Positions 37,638 to 47,521 are shown, numbered from the stretch's first letter. The stretch: DNA of 64,000 nucleotides from Massilia sp. UMI-21 (GCA_015277795.1 CP063848.1:372001-436000), one strand, 5' to 3'. Numbers and translations are program-made. Notes: a model not told the origin generated them from the letters alone.

Positions 37638-39215
37638 TCAATGACCCCTGGTGCTCGCCAGCGCGGCGTCGACCGCCGCGAAATTCTGGGTCAGGAAGGC
37701 GCGCAGCGCGGCGCGCGCCGCATCCTTGCTGTCGGCGGCAGGTGCGGCGATCGCCACCAGCGCGCCGTCGTCGCCGCGGAACAGCAGCTTGCCCTGGGCC
37801 TGGCGCAGCTTGCCGGTCACGTTGCTCGTGATATAGCTGCCGTCCACCCACAGCACATGCCAGACCAGCAGCGGCCCGCCGGGACCGGACAGCACCGTTT
37901 CGCGCAGCGCCAGCGTACGGCCGGCGGCCTGTTCGCTGCGTTGCGCCGAGCCGGTCTCGTGGAAGGCATCCTGCCACCCCGCCAGGCGGTTGACCGAGCT
38001 GATCAAGCCCTTCTGCTTGCTCTGGTTGCGGTAGTACAGCAGCTGCAGCTGGACCGGGCGGCCTTCCGGGGCACGATAGACGCGGACCAGGCGCGCGTCC
38101 GGTTCCATGTAGTCCACTTCCCAGTCCGGGAAGCCGGCAGCCGCCGGCCAGGCCACGCCCGGCGCGGCCAGCGCGACCGGCTGCGGATTGTGGTTGGCGC
38201 GTTCGTTGTAGGCGGCAAAGGCTGGCCAGACGGCGGCCATTGCGACGACGGCCAGGGCCATCGGCAGCAGCGATTTCGCCGGGCCTGGTGCAGGTGCGGC
38301 CGTATCGGATGTCTTGCCGGCTGCAGGGGCGGACGCGACGGCCGGCGCGGGCTGGTCGTCCTCACGCCAGTAGCTGCCGATCCAGAACATGATGAACATG
38401 ACGATGCCGAAGAACAGCCAGCCATAGACCAGGTGGTCGACGCCGGTGGCCAGCTCCATGCCGCTCATGTGGCCGATCATGACGATGCCGTAGGCGCGCA
38501 GCCAGTTGGCCACGATCGGCACCACGATCGACAGGCCGATGAACATCGCGCGGCGCAGGTTCGAGCGGTAGGTGAGGTAGGCGTACAGGCAGCCCAGGGT
38601 GATCGAGGAAATCAGGTAGCGGATGCCGCTGCAGGCTTCGACCACCGACCAGCTGCCGGTGGGCAGCTCGAAGCGGGTGCCGTTGCGCAGCACCGGGATG
38701 CCGGTGGCCTGCACCGCCCACACCGTGAAGTCGGCGGTGTAGTTGATCAAGGGAGCGACGAAGATTTCGCCGAACGGCACCGCGAACAGCAGGAACAGCA
38801 GCGGGAAGGTGAACTTCGAGGCCAGGCGCGGGCCCAGCAGCGTGAGCGCCGCCAGCGGAAGCATGGCCACGAACGCGTATTGCATCACCACCTGGACGTC
38901 GCCCATGCGCCCGGCCAGCCAGGCCAGGCCGGCGCCGGCCATCAGCACCAGTCCCGGCCACCACGGCCGCGCCGGCAGGCGCGCGAACCAGGCGCGCTCG
39001 CGCCAGATCAAGCCCAGGCTGATCGGCAGGATCACGTAGCCGTGCGCGAAGGTCTCCGAGCTGTTCCAGATGTCGACCATCGAGCGCACGGTGCCCAGGT
39101 ACAGCAGGAAGGGCGCCAGCAGCGCCAGCGCCAGGAGCAGCAGGCTGGCGCGCGCAGGCGGCGCAGGGGTGTCGACGCCCGCCTGGAGTACGCCGGGTGG
39201 AGGGGTCAGATGCAT
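37638..39215 (-). CDS. xrtA: Exosortase A (XrtA) fused to an EpsI domain
   Basis: A 525-residue protein. The first ~285 residues are the multi-pass exosortase with Cys195 (VVEACSGIRY), Arg240 (NWLRAYG) and His261 (DHLVYGW), the proposed transpeptidase residues that cut at PEP-CTERM signals. After an Ala/Pro linker and one more helix (about 310-330) comes an EpsI-type domain (WEVDYMEPDARLVRVYRA, LLYYRNQ), as found in methanolan biosynthesis. XrtA sorts PEP-CTERM proteins at the inner membrane; at least one substrate is encoded at 53424-54302. The start at 39215 overlaps the upstream gene by ten bases; longer upstream frames are shadows. Confidence 0.94.
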   Translation of the reverse strand: MHLTPPPGVLQAGVDTPAPPARASLLLLALALLAPFLLYLGTVRSMVDIWNSSETFAHGYVILPISLGLIWRERAWFARLPARPWWPGLVLMAGAGLAWLAGRMGDVQVVMQYAFVAMLPLAALTLLGPRLASKFTFPLLFLLFAVPFGEIFVAPLINYTADFTVWAVQATGIPVLRNGTRFELPTGSWSVVEACSGIRYLISSITLGCLYAYLTYRSNLRRAMFIGLSIVVPIVANWLRAYGIVMIGHMSGMELATGVDHLVYGWLFFGIVMFIMFWIGSYWREDDQPAPAVASAPAAGKTSDTAAPAPGPAKSLLPMALAVVAMAAVWPAFAAYNERANHNPQPVALAAPGVAWPAAAGFPDWEVDYMEPDARLVRVYRAPEGRPVQLQLLYYRNQSKQKGLISSVNRLAGWQDAFHETGSAQRSEQAAGRTLALRETVLSGPGGPLLVWHVLWVDGSYITSNVTGKLRQAQGKLLFRGDDGALVAIAAPAADSKDAARAALRAFLTQNFAAVDAALASTRGH

Positions 39216-40399
39216 TCGAGTCGCTCCCCGATGCAGGCCAGGTTGCTCGGCCAGCTGTACTTGCGTTCGACCCTGGCGCGTGCGGCCAGGCCGATCTCGT
39301 TGCCGCTGCGGGCCAGCAGGGCGCCGACCGCGTCGGCGAAGCCGGCGGCGTCGTGCGCCAGCACCAGTTCGCGGCCCGGCTCGGCCTCGATGCCCTCGAG
39401 CGCCTGCGGCGACACCACCACCGGGGTGGCCATCGCCATCGCCTCGAGCACCTTGTTCTGGATGCCGCGCGCGATGCGCAGCGGCGCCACCGCGGCGCGC
39501 GCGTGGGCGATGTACGGACGCACGTCGGGCACGGTGCCGGTGACGACGATGTTCTGCTGCTTGGCCAGTTCCAGCACGGCCGGGGTCGGGCGCGCGCCGA
39601 CGATATAGAAACGCAGGTCGGGGAAGCGCGCACGCAGCAGCGGCATCACGTCCGCGGCGAACCATTGCACCGCGTCGACGTTGGGCCAGTAATCCATGGC
39701 GCCGGTGAACGCGATGGCGCGCTCGCCTTCGGCATAGGGGCTGGACTGCACCGCCTCGGGCGAGAAGTAGTCGGTATCGACGCCGTTGCTGAAGAAGCCG
39801 ATGCGGGCATCGCTTTCCGGCGCGAGCTGGCGGAACAGGTCGGCCTCGGGGGCGGATACGAACAGCGAGGCGTCGTAGTCGCGCGCCACCTGGCGCTCGT
39901 AGGACAGCAGCTGGCGCGCCTCGTGGCGGTACAGCCAGCTCATCGGCCAGGATTTCTTGTCGGCGTACTGGCGCCACTTGTCGGAATCGACGTCGCAGAA
40001 GTCGACCACGCGGCGCGCGTTCGGGTACTTGTCGGCGTACTGCGCCATCGCCGAGGAGAACACCAGCACGCGCTCGATCTTGTGGGCGGCGACGGTCTGG
40101 TCGACCCAGCGCTGCATGCTGGCGTCGCGGTAGTAGTCGAGCGAGAGCGAGCGGTTCTTGACCAGCGCGCCCAGGCTGCGCACCCGCGACAGCAACGGGT
40201 TCAGGCTGGCGAAGTGGCTGCTCGCGCACATCTTCTCGACGGTCGGCACGTGTTGCCAGTCGTCGGCATCGTCCACGAAGGTCGCCAGGTGCACCCGGTA
40301 GTCGCGCGCCAGGTGCTTGAGCAGGTGGTAGGAGCGGATCTTGTCGCCCTTGTTGGGCGGGTAGGGGATCCGGTGGATCAGCAGCAGCAGGTCTTCCAC
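39206..40399 (-). CDS. XrtA-associated glycosyltransferase (stp1 type)
   Basis: A 397-residue GT-B enzyme. HRIPYPPNKGDKIRSYHLLK and the long DFCDVDSDKWRQYA segment identify the first PEP-CTERM/EpsH1-associated sugar transferase family. The C-terminal donor site reads GIQNKVLEAMAMATPVV. It sits between the FemAB protein and xrtA, with its stop inside the xrtA start region. Role: addition of a sugar to the lipid-linked unit. Confidence 0.9.
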   Translation of the reverse strand: MEDLLLLIHRIPYPPNKGDKIRSYHLLKHLARDYRVHLATFVDDADDWQHVPTVEKMCASSHFASLNPLLSRVRSLGALVKNRSLSLDYYRDASMQRWVDQTVAAHKIERVLVFSSAMAQYADKYPNARRVVDFCDVDSDKWRQYADKKSWPMSWLYRHEARQLLSYERQVARDYDASLFVSAPEADLFRQLAPESDARIGFFSNGVDTDYFSPEAVQSSPYAEGERAIAFTGAMDYWPNVDAVQWFAADVMPLLRARFPDLRFYIVGARPTPAVLELAKQQNIVVTGTVPDVRPYIAHARAAVAPLRIARGIQNKVLEAMAMATPVVVSPQALEGIEAEPGRELVLAHDAAGFADAVGALLARSGNEIGLAARARVERKYSWPSNLACIGERLECI

Positions 40400-40402
40400 G
40401 TC

Positions 40403-41500
40403 TTATCCCAGGTTGCGCACGATGTAGGGGCCGAGGAAGTTCGCCACCGGCAGCGGCAGCTTCTTCCACATCTTGATGAACAGCTGGTACTTCGGATTCA
40501 GCGGATTGTTGTCCGGCAGCTGGCTTGACGCGTACAGCTTGTATTCATACGGCAGCGGCGTGGCCGTGAATCCCCAGTTCTTCTTGAAGTCGTAGGCGCC
40601 GGTGCCCAGCTTGCTGCGACCGTAGTCGAAGATCCTGCAGCCACGCGCGGCGGCGGCCTGCATCAGGTTCCAGTACATGAAGTCGTTGCCGGCCACTTCG
40701 CGCGCCAGGTCCATGCCGCCGCCGTAGTAGGGCACTACCTCGTCGCGCCAGTAGAACGAGAGCACCGAGGCCACCAGGCGGTCGTCGCTGGTGTAGATGC
40801 TGCGCACCTCGCACTCGTCGCCGAAGGTCTGCTGCAGCATGGCGAAGTATTTTTTCGGGAACACCGGGGTGCCCAGGCGCAGCACGCTGTTGGCATAGGC
40901 CTCGAACATGCGGTCGACGTTGTCCTCGACCACGCCCTTCAGGCCCAGCTTGATCCCCTTGCGCACCATCGCGCGCTGCTTGCGCGGAATGGCATTCAGG
41001 TTTTCTTCATCGTCGGCGCTGATCTCCTTGCGGAAGGTGACGTACAGCTCCTTGGTGTGCCAGCTCGGGTCGTCCGGGTGGGCGCGCTGCATGCCGCGGT
41101 ATTCGAGGTGCCCGACGCCGAGTTCGCGCGCCAGCTTGTCGGCGGCTTCGTCGAGCAGCAAACGCGCGCCGTCGTCGATCGCCGCCACGCCGCCGTAGAC
41201 GCAGAAGGGCATGGCGCCGAGCGAGTGGCCGAACAGGCGGCTCTTGATCTGCGCCAGCGGCAGGACGCCCTGGATCTGGCCGTCCTGCTGGACGTAGTAG
41301 AACCAGGTCTTGATGCCGAACGAGGCTTCGATGACTTTCTGCCAGCCCGACAGGTGGAAGAAGGTGGCGTCGGGGCAGGCGCGCACGAAAGCATCCCAGC
41401 GGGCGCGTTCGTGCGGCTGCAGGAGGTGGAGCGTTTGCGGTCCGGTGGCGAGCACCGGGGCGGCGCGTTTGGCCTGTGCCGCTTCAATGATCGAGTTCAT
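40403..41500 (-). CDS. PEP-CTERM system FemAB-related protein
   Basis: A 365-residue tandem GNAT protein of the FemAB type, with FYYVQQDGQIQGVLPLA and, in the second half, YGGGMDLAREVAGNDFMYW and IFDYGRSKLGTGAYDFKKNWGF-like segments typical of the exosortase-locus FemAB family. Relatives use aminoacyl-tRNA to add amino acids to cell-wall precursors, so it may put an amino-acid substituent on a sugar. Both asparagine-synthase homologues in the operon could act on such a group. It lies 3 bases before the next glycosyltransferase gene. Confidence 0.9.
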   Translation of the reverse strand: MNSIIEAAQAKRAAPVLATGPQTLHLLQPHERARWDAFVRACPDATFFHLSGWQKVIEASFGIKTWFYYVQQDGQIQGVLPLAQIKSRLFGHSLGAMPFCVYGGVAAIDDGARLLLDEAADKLARELGVGHLEYRGMQRAHPDDPSWHTKELYVTFRKEISADDEENLNAIPRKQRAMVRKGIKLGLKGVVEDNVDRMFEAYANSVLRLGTPVFPKKYFAMLQQTFGDECEVRSIYTSDDRLVASVLSFYWRDEVVPYYGGGMDLAREVAGNDFMYWNLMQAAAARGCRIFDYGRSKLGTGAYDFKKNWGFTATPLPYEYKLYASSQLPDNNPLNPKYQLFIKMWKKLPLPVANFLGPYIVRNLG

Positions 41501-41556
41501 GCCGTGCTATGCCTTGTTGTTGTTTGCTGCGCTTGTACAGTGTGTTGCTGCGTTGT

Positions 41557-42441
41557 TCATTGACCGTCGAGGAAGATGCGGTCCATGCGGTCCCATGCGA
41601 AGTCGCGCGCCAGTTGCTCGAGGCGGCCTTCCATGCGCTCGATGTTGACGTAGTGGCGGAAGCGCGACTTGGCGTCCAGGCCCGCCGGGCGCGGCTGGCC
41701 CGGGTCGAGTTCCCAGGGGTGGAAGTAGAACAGGGCCGGCTGGCGATCCTCGCGGTTCACCTTCTGCATCATCCAGCGCGACAGCGCGTAGGGCAGCAGG
41801 CGGAAGTAGCCGCCGCCACCGGCCGGCAGGTTCCGTCCCAGCATGTTGACCGTGGTGACCGGCACTTCCAGCAGGCCGTCCGGGCCATGCGGGTAGAACG
41901 CGAAGCGCGGCGCGTCCGGCATGCCGTAGTGGTCGTGCGCGATCGGGTAGATGCTCGAGCTGTAGCGGTAGCCGGCTTCCTGCAGCGCCTCCAGCGCCCA
42001 CAGGTTGGCGTGGCCGATCGAGAAGCTCGGCGCCCGGTACCCGAGCACCGCCTGGCCGCCGATGTCTTCCAGCAGGGCCTTGCTTGACCGGATATCGTTG
42101 TCGAACTGGGCGCGGTCCTGGTCCGAGGCGCGCAGGTGGGCGTAGCCGTGGCTGGCCAGTTCGTGGCCGGCGGCGACGATGCTGCGCACCATGGCGGGAT
42201 AGCGTTCGGCGATCCAGCCGAGGGTGAAGAAAGTGGCCTTCACGCCGTGCCGTTCGTAGATCGCCAGGATGCGTTCCATATTGGCCTCAACGCGGCACTC
42301 GCGGCTCGGCCAGCTGTCGCGGTCGATGTAGGGCGCGAAGGCCGAGACCTGGAAGTAATCCTCGACGTCGCAGGTCATGGCATTCTTGATGCGCTCGCCC
42401 GGAGCAGGCTGGCGGCGCGGGGCAGGGGCGTAGAGTTTCAT
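41557..42441 (-). CDS. XrtA system polysaccharide deacetylase
   Basis: A 294-residue NodB-like enzyme. The strongly conserved core begins AMTCDVEDYFQVSAF, followed by TFFTLGWIAERYP, the metal-binding HGYAH and GYRAPSFSIG, with HPWEL near the end. This pattern is specific to the PEP-CTERM locus deacetylase family. The first ~20 residues are not conserved, so an internal start just before TCDVEDYF is possible. Coupled by ATGA to the downstream end of the ATPase gene. Confidence 0.9.
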   Translation of the reverse strand: MKLYAPAPRRQPAPGERIKNAMTCDVEDYFQVSAFAPYIDRDSWPSRECRVEANMERILAIYERHGVKATFFTLGWIAERYPAMVRSIVAAGHELASHGYAHLRASDQDRAQFDNDIRSSKALLEDIGGQAVLGYRAPSFSIGHANLWALEALQEAGYRYSSSIYPIAHDHYGMPDAPRFAFYPHGPDGLLEVPVTTVNMLGRNLPAGGGGYFRLLPYALSRWMMQKVNREDRQPALFYFHPWELDPGQPRPAGLDAKSRFRHYVNIERMEGRLEQLARDFAWDRMDRIFLDGQ

Positions 42442-43484
42442 TCCTGGTTGTCCATGTGCTGGGCCGCCGCGCCCTGCGGCGTGGCGACGATTTTCTTCAG
42501 GATCGAGAGTACCGAGACGATCGATTTCTCGAGGCGCATCATGCGTTCGTCGAGCACTTCCACGCTGGCGCCCGCGCGCCGCTCGCCGCCACGCTTGTCC
42601 AGCGCGCCCAGGTCATCCCCCTCGAGGGCGGCAGCGGCTGCGGGGTCCGCCGTGCCCAGGACATCGGGCGCCTGGAATTCCTCGGCGATGTCGCGCACCA
42701 CTTCGCCGATATCGGCTTCGCTGAAGGCGTGCATCTCTTCCAGGTAGCCCATCAGGAGCACCCGGTCCATCAGCGTATTGGTCTTGCGCGGGATGCCGCC
42801 GCTGTAGCCGTAGACCGCGGCATGGGCGCCGTCGTCGAAAGCGGGGTCGCCCTTCCAGCCGACCGTGGCCAGGCGGTGCTCGACGTAGGCGCGGGTTTCC
42901 TGCGCGTCCATCGGGCCCAGGTGGTAGCTGGCGATCACGCGCTGGCGCAGCTGCTGCATGCCGGGGCTGTGCAGGGTGGCGCGGAATTCCGGCTGGCCGA
43001 GCAGGAAGGTCTGCAGCAGCGAGCGGTCGTCGGTCTGGAAATTCGACAGCATGCGCAGTTCCTCGACCGTGCGCGCATTCAGGTTCTGGGCTTCGTCGAT
43101 CACCAGCAGGGCGCGCTTGCCCTGGCGGTCGACGCCGCGCAGGAACTGTTCCAGGCGGTTCAGCAGCTCGGCCTTGCTGGCGCCTTCGAACGGCAGGCCG
43201 AAGGCCGAGACCACCATGCGCAGCGTGTCTTCCGGGTCGAGGCTGGTGTTGACGATGTGGGCGGCGACGATCTGGTCGGTCGGGATCTTGTTGAGCAGGT
43301 TGCGTACCAGCGTGGTCTTGCCGGCGCCGACTTCACCGGTGATGACGATGAAGCCTTCGCCCTGCGACAGGCCGTACTCGAGGTAGGCCATGGCGCGCTT
43401 GTGGCCCTTGCTGCCGAAGAAGAAATGGGGATCGGGACGCAGCTGGAAGGGCTTGGCGGACAGTCCGTAATAGGTTTCGTACAT
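42438..43484 (-). CDS. XrtA-associated secretion-type ATPase (ExeA-like)
   Basis: A 348-residue AAA-type ATPase with the start MYETYYGLSAKPFQLRPDP, Walker A GEVGAGKTT (50-58) and Walker B LLVIDEAQNL. It belongs to the ExeA/GspA-like branch confined to PEP-CTERM loci. The C-terminal ~80 residues have no clear domain and may reach other parts of the export machine. It could power or gate polymer or protein export. It lies 13 bases before the outer-membrane protein gene in the same orientation. Confidence 0.9.
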   Translation of the reverse strand: MYETYYGLSAKPFQLRPDPHFFFGSKGHKRAMAYLEYGLSQGEGFIVITGEVGAGKTTLVRNLLNKIPTDQIVAAHIVNTSLDPEDTLRMVVSAFGLPFEGASKAELLNRLEQFLRGVDRQGKRALLVIDEAQNLNARTVEELRMLSNFQTDDRSLLQTFLLGQPEFRATLHSPGMQQLRQRVIASYHLGPMDAQETRAYVEHRLATVGWKGDPAFDDGAHAAVYGYSGGIPRKTNTLMDRVLLMGYLEEMHAFSEADIGEVVRDIAEEFQAPDVLGTADPAAAAALEGDDLGALDKRGGERRAGASVEVLDERMMRLEKSIVSVLSILKKIVATPQGAAAQHMDNQE

Positions 43485-43497
43485 GGCTCGCTATTCC

Positions 43498-45036
43498 TTA
43501 AAGCAGCACGGTCAGGCTGGCGGAGATGGCGTTTTCGCGGTAGTCGCCCGCATTCGGGCCGCGGCCACCGCCCGTCCTGCGTACTTCGATGGCTCCGCGC
43601 AAGTCGTTGCCGAGCAGGCGGGTGAGGCCCATGCGCAGTTCGTGGTGGGGAGATTCGTAGCCCGTCCTCAGCGACAGGCTGCGCGAAATGACGGCCGCGC
43701 CGGTGATGCTGGTGCGCGAGTTCAGGCGGTAGTCGTAGTTCAGGCTGACGCCCTTCTGGCGCACGTTGTCGTTCAGGCTGCTGAGCTGGCTGCCGAGCAG
43801 TTCGCTGTCGCTTTGCTGGTCCGACAGGGCGACGCGTTCGGTGCGGTATACGCTCAGGACGGCGCGGCTGCGGCCCTTTGCATAGGCCACCGAGCCCTGC
43901 AGGCGCTTTTCGCGCAGGTAGCGGTTGCTCAGGAAATTGATGCTGTCGGCCAGGCTGGGCGGCAAACCGGTCAGCTGGATGTAGTCGGCCACTGCCTGCT
44001 GCCGCAACACCGGGTCGGTGATCGTTGCCGAAAACAGGCTGTCGAGCAGGGCGGCGGTGTCGATCGTGGACGGCAGCAGGAACTGCTGGCGGCTGGTGGT
44101 GATCAGATCGTCGTAGCTGATGTTCCAGACCGTGTGGCGGCTGCGGTGCAAGGCCAGCAGCTTGCCGGTCTGGCCATAGTAGTGGCGGCCGATCTCGGCG
44201 TTCAGGCGGGTGCGCTGGGAAGGGGTCCAGTCGAAACCGCCCGACCAGCTGCGTCCTTCGGTGCGGCCGCCCATCGACTGGTAATCGTAGCGGTCGTAGC
44301 CGATCCGGCCGGTCAGCCAGAGACGCTTGTTGAGGGCATAGCGCAGGCTGCCGTTCGCGTTCTCGCTCGACGATTCGCCGCTCACCTCGTTGTCGAGGTC
44401 CTGGCGCATGTAGCTGAGACCCCAGCCGAGCGTGTCGAAAGACTTGCCGCTGGCAAGGCTGGCGCTGAGATTGTCGCTCGAGCTGTCGCCGAAGGCGCTG
44501 CGATCCGAGTCGACCGAGTCGCGCGTATAGCGCACCGACAGGTGCGCGGCATGGCCGAAGCGCTGCTCGAGGCGGGGACTGATGCGCCAGGTCTTGACCT
44601 GGGTCCGGTTGCCCAGCGAGTAGAGGCGGCCGCCCTGCTCGCCGAAGGCCGAGATGCTCTCGGGCGACGAGGAAGCGCTGGCGTCGACGAACAGGAAGTC
44701 CTCGACCAGCTCGCCGCGGCCGTCGAGCGCATAGCCGTAGCTGCGATCGGCGGTATTTGGCATGCCGCCCCGGCTATAGGCGAACTGGTGCACCTGGCCG
44801 GAGGCCGCCAGCTGGAAGCGGCGGCTCCTGCCGAACAGTGTCAGGCCGGGGTTGAGGTCGGTGACGAACTGGGAATGCGCGCGCGCGTCGTCCTGGCGGC
44901 TGACGTTGTCGGTAAAGGTTTCGGTGACGCTGATGGTCGGCTGGATACGCCAGTCGGCCTGGCATTCGCCTGCCAGCAGCATGGCTGCGGCGGCGAGCGG
45001 CGCCAGGCGCGGCAGCTTAGCCATAGTGGTAGTCAT
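43498..45036 (-). CDS. PEP-CTERM-associated outer-membrane beta-barrel protein
   Basis: A 512-residue protein with an N-terminal signal peptide (ending around GECQA) and a long run of alternating short strands rich in R, S, Y and aromatic ends. The last residues (ASLTVLL) form a terminal strand, as expected of an outer-membrane beta-barrel. It matches the uncharacterised TIGR03016 type family of XrtA loci. It is a candidate outer-membrane exit for the polymer. The ATG at 45036 overlaps the kinase stop by 20 bases; ATG 45024 is an alternative. Confidence 0.85.
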   Translation of the reverse strand: MTTTMAKLPRLAPLAAAAMLLAGECQADWRIQPTISVTETFTDNVSRQDDARAHSQFVTDLNPGLTLFGRSRRFQLAASGQVHQFAYSRGGMPNTADRSYGYALDGRGELVEDFLFVDASASSSPESISAFGEQGGRLYSLGNRTQVKTWRISPRLEQRFGHAAHLSVRYTRDSVDSDRSAFGDSSSDNLSASLASGKSFDTLGWGLSYMRQDLDNEVSGESSSENANGSLRYALNKRLWLTGRIGYDRYDYQSMGGRTEGRSWSGGFDWTPSQRTRLNAEIGRHYYGQTGKLLALHRSRHTVWNISYDDLITTSRQQFLLPSTIDTAALLDSLFSATITDPVLRQQAVADYIQLTGLPPSLADSINFLSNRYLREKRLQGSVAYAKGRSRAVLSVYRTERVALSDQQSDSELLGSQLSSLNDNVRQKGVSLNYDYRLNSRTSITGAAVISRSLSLRTGYESPHHELRMGLTRLLGNDLRGAIEVRRTGGGRGPNAGDYRENAISASLTVLL

Positions 45037-45967
45037 ACGTTTCTTCGATGCCGGGGATGTCCCTGGTCTTGTTATAGATGAGGTTGACGTTGTCGTAGCC
45101 ATCGAGCTGGTGCAGCGCTTCCTTGACGGCGTGCTGGGTCGTGGTCTGGGCTTCGACCACCACCACGATCTGGCCCATGTGCGAGGCCAGCGCGCGCGCT
45201 TCGCTGGTGAGCAGCAGCGGAGGCGAATCGAAGATGACGATCCGGTCCGGGTAGCGGTGGGCGATCTCGTTCACCAGCGAGGCCATCGTCGAGCTGGCCA
45301 GCAGTTCGGTGGCGCGCGGCGTGCTGGTGCCGGCGGCCAGGATGCTCAGGGTGTCGACGTTGGTGCGCAGCAGGACGTCGGAGACGTCGAGCTTGTCGTC
45401 GATCAGCAGGTCCATCAGGCCGCGCTGGGCCGGCAGTCCGAGCGTGCGCAGCACCGAGGGGCGCGCCACGTCGGCGTCCACCAGCAGCACGGTATGGTCG
45501 AGTTCCATGGCGATGCTCATCGCCAGGTTGATCGCGCAATAGGTCTTGCCTTCGCCCGGCAGCGAGCTGGTCATCATGATCAGGTTGCCTGGCTTGCCAT
45601 TGTTGCCTTCCGCGTCGAAAGCGCGCTTGAGCAACGGACGCTTGATGATGCGGAAGTCTTCGAGCAGGCTGGTACGTCCACCGGCGGCGGTGACCATGCC
45701 CTCGTCGCGCATCTTGGCCAGGTCCAGCTCGACCTTGCGCGGGGCGTGGCGCATGGTCGCGCCGGCGCTTGCCGCGGCCGATGCCTGCGGGGCCCTCTCG
45801 GGCACGGGCAGGGTTGGCGCGGCCGGTGCCGGCGGGGGAACGGCCGGCGCTGCGGCAGCCGCCGTGGTGTCGAGGATCCCGATGTCGGTATCGGTGGCCG
45901 GCGCCGGCATGGCCGCCTGGCCGCGTTCGAGGTCGATGCGGCGCGCCGCTTTTTCGATAATGCTCAC
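45017..45967 (-). CDS. XrtA-associated tyrosine autokinase
   Basis: A 316-residue BY-kinase. A variable Ala/Pro region (40-70) precedes the kinase with Walker A SLPGEGKT, Walker A' VLLVDADVARPS and Walker B VIFDSPPLL. The C-terminus ends YDYHYG, a short tyrosine cluster for autophosphorylation. It pairs with the chain-length protein encoded 18 bases upstream, as Wzc-like split systems do, to control polymer length and export at the inner membrane. Confidence 0.92.
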   Translation of the reverse strand: MSIIEKAARRIDLERGQAAMPAPATDTDIGILDTTAAAAAPAVPPPAPAAPTLPVPERAPQASAAASAGATMRHAPRKVELDLAKMRDEGMVTAAGGRTSLLEDFRIIKRPLLKRAFDAEGNNGKPGNLIMMTSSLPGEGKTYCAINLAMSIAMELDHTVLLVDADVARPSVLRTLGLPAQRGLMDLLIDDKLDVSDVLLRTNVDTLSILAAGTSTPRATELLASSTMASLVNEIAHRYPDRIVIFDSPPLLLTSEARALASHMGQIVVVVEAQTTTQHAVKEALHQLDGYDNVNLIYNKTRDIPGIEETYDYHYG

Positions 45968-45985
45968 GTCTGCTCCTTGTGATCG

Positions 45986-47521
45986 TTACAGGCCGGTCGG
46001 GCGCACCAGGATGGCGGCGACGCCCGCGCCGTAGAGGCCGAGCAGCACCAGCATGGCGGTGCCCAGCGCATACAGGCGGCGCTTGCGGCGGACGGTCTGC
46101 TCGCCGGTCCAGTTCATGCTGATCGAGCCGAGGATCGGCAGGTCAGTGGCGTCGCGCAGCGAGGACTGGCTGAGGAAGGTCGGGCGCAGCTGGCTCATCA
46201 GGAAAGCGGCAGCCAGGCCGGCACCGAGCGCCACCACGAACACCAGCGAGAACAGGCGCAGGCGATTCGGGCCGGAAGGCAGGTTCGGCGCGGTCGGCGG
46301 ATCGATCACGCGGAAAGTCAGCATGTCGGTCGCCGAGGACAGGTCGCCCGACAGCTTGGCCGATTCGCGGCGCTCGACCAGTTTCTGGTAGTTTTCGCGA
46401 TTGACTTCGTAGTCGCGGTTCAGCTGGGCCAGCTGGGCTTCGACTTCCGGCGCCTGGGTGCTGCGGGCGCGCAACTGGGCCACGCGGTTGGCATACTCGG
46501 ACACACGCGCCCGCAACGATGCCACGCGCGCTTCGGCATCGGCCAGCGACACGTTCAGTTGCTGGAACATCGGGCTGTAGCCGGCGCCCGGATCGGCGCT
46601 GGGCTTGCGGTTCTTGGCTTCTTCTTTCTTGCGCGCGATCAGCTGGTCGCGCAGGCGCACGTTGGCGACGATGTCGGGGTGCGCTTCGGTGTACTGGGTG
46701 CGCAGGCTGTCCAGGGTCTTGGTGACGGCGGCGATGCGCTCGTCCAGTTCCGGATTGCTGACCGGCGCCACCACGGTGTCGCCCGGCGCCGATTCGCCCG
46801 AGATCCTGCGACGCAGCGCATTGCGGGCCTGTTCGGCCTCGGCCAGCTCCAGGCGCGCGCTGTTGAGCGCATCGTTCGCGGCCACCATGCGCGAGCCATA
46901 GTCGCCGCCGCCTTGCGACGGCAGCATGCCGAGGTGGAGGATCTTGAATTCCTTCAGGCTGTTTTCGGCCGCGGCCAGTTTCTCTTCATAACTGCGGATC
47001 TGGTCGTCGATGAACTGCACCGCCTTGTCCGAATCCTGCTTCTTGCCGCCGAAGCTACCCTCGACAAAGATCGTCAGCAGCGCCTGCACCACGTCCTTGC
47101 CCAGCTTCGGGTCGGTGGCGGTATAGGTAATGGTGTAGATGTCGTCGCGTTCGGTACCGCCGAGCTTGATCTTCGACATCATTTCGTCGACCATCTTGTC
47201 GTGTTCCTTGGCATTGGTGGCCTGGACGTCGAGGTCGACCATGCGCATGACCCGCTCGACGTTCGGGCGGCTGATCAGGGTGCCGCGCATGAACATCACC
47301 TGCTGCTCGACGTTCGGCAGCGTCGTCATGCCCGACAGCAGCGGCTTGAGGATGCTCTGGGTGTCGACATAGACGCGCGCGGACGCTTCGTACTGGTTGG
47401 GCAGCTTCAGTACCACGGCCCAGCCGACGATGGCCACGACCCAGGTAATGACGACCGCGTGCCAGCGGTATTTTCCGATTGCTTTTAGGAATGTGAGGAT
47501 AGCGGCTGTGATGTCTGCCAT
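45986..47521 (-). CDS. XrtA system polysaccharide chain length determinant (Wzz/GNVR)
   Basis: A 511-residue polysaccharide co-polymerase. An N-terminal membrane helix (WHAVVITWVVAIVGWAVVL) is followed by PNQYEASARVYVDTQSIL, long coiled-coil segments in the periplasm, a GNVR-type region and a proline-rich second helix near 420-440. A further helix ends the protein. It lacks its own kinase domain; the BY-kinase is next in the operon. It is the first gene of the 18-gene minus-strand run, with AAGG eight bases before its ATG. Confidence 0.92.
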   Translation of the reverse strand: MADITAAILTFLKAIGKYRWHAVVITWVVAIVGWAVVLKLPNQYEASARVYVDTQSILKPLLSGMTTLPNVEQQVMFMRGTLISRPNVERVMRMVDLDVQATNAKEHDKMVDEMMSKIKLGGTERDDIYTITYTATDPKLGKDVVQALLTIFVEGSFGGKKQDSDKAVQFIDDQIRSYEEKLAAAENSLKEFKILHLGMLPSQGGGDYGSRMVAANDALNSARLELAEAEQARNALRRRISGESAPGDTVVAPVSNPELDERIAAVTKTLDSLRTQYTEAHPDIVANVRLRDQLIARKKEEAKNRKPSADPGAGYSPMFQQLNVSLADAEARVASLRARVSEYANRVAQLRARSTQAPEVEAQLAQLNRDYEVNRENYQKLVERRESAKLSGDLSSATDMLTFRVIDPPTAPNLPSGPNRLRLFSLVFVVALGAGLAAAFLMSQLRPTFLSQSSLRDATDLPILGSISMNWTGEQTVRRKRRLYALGTAMLVLLGLYGAGVAAILVRPTGL

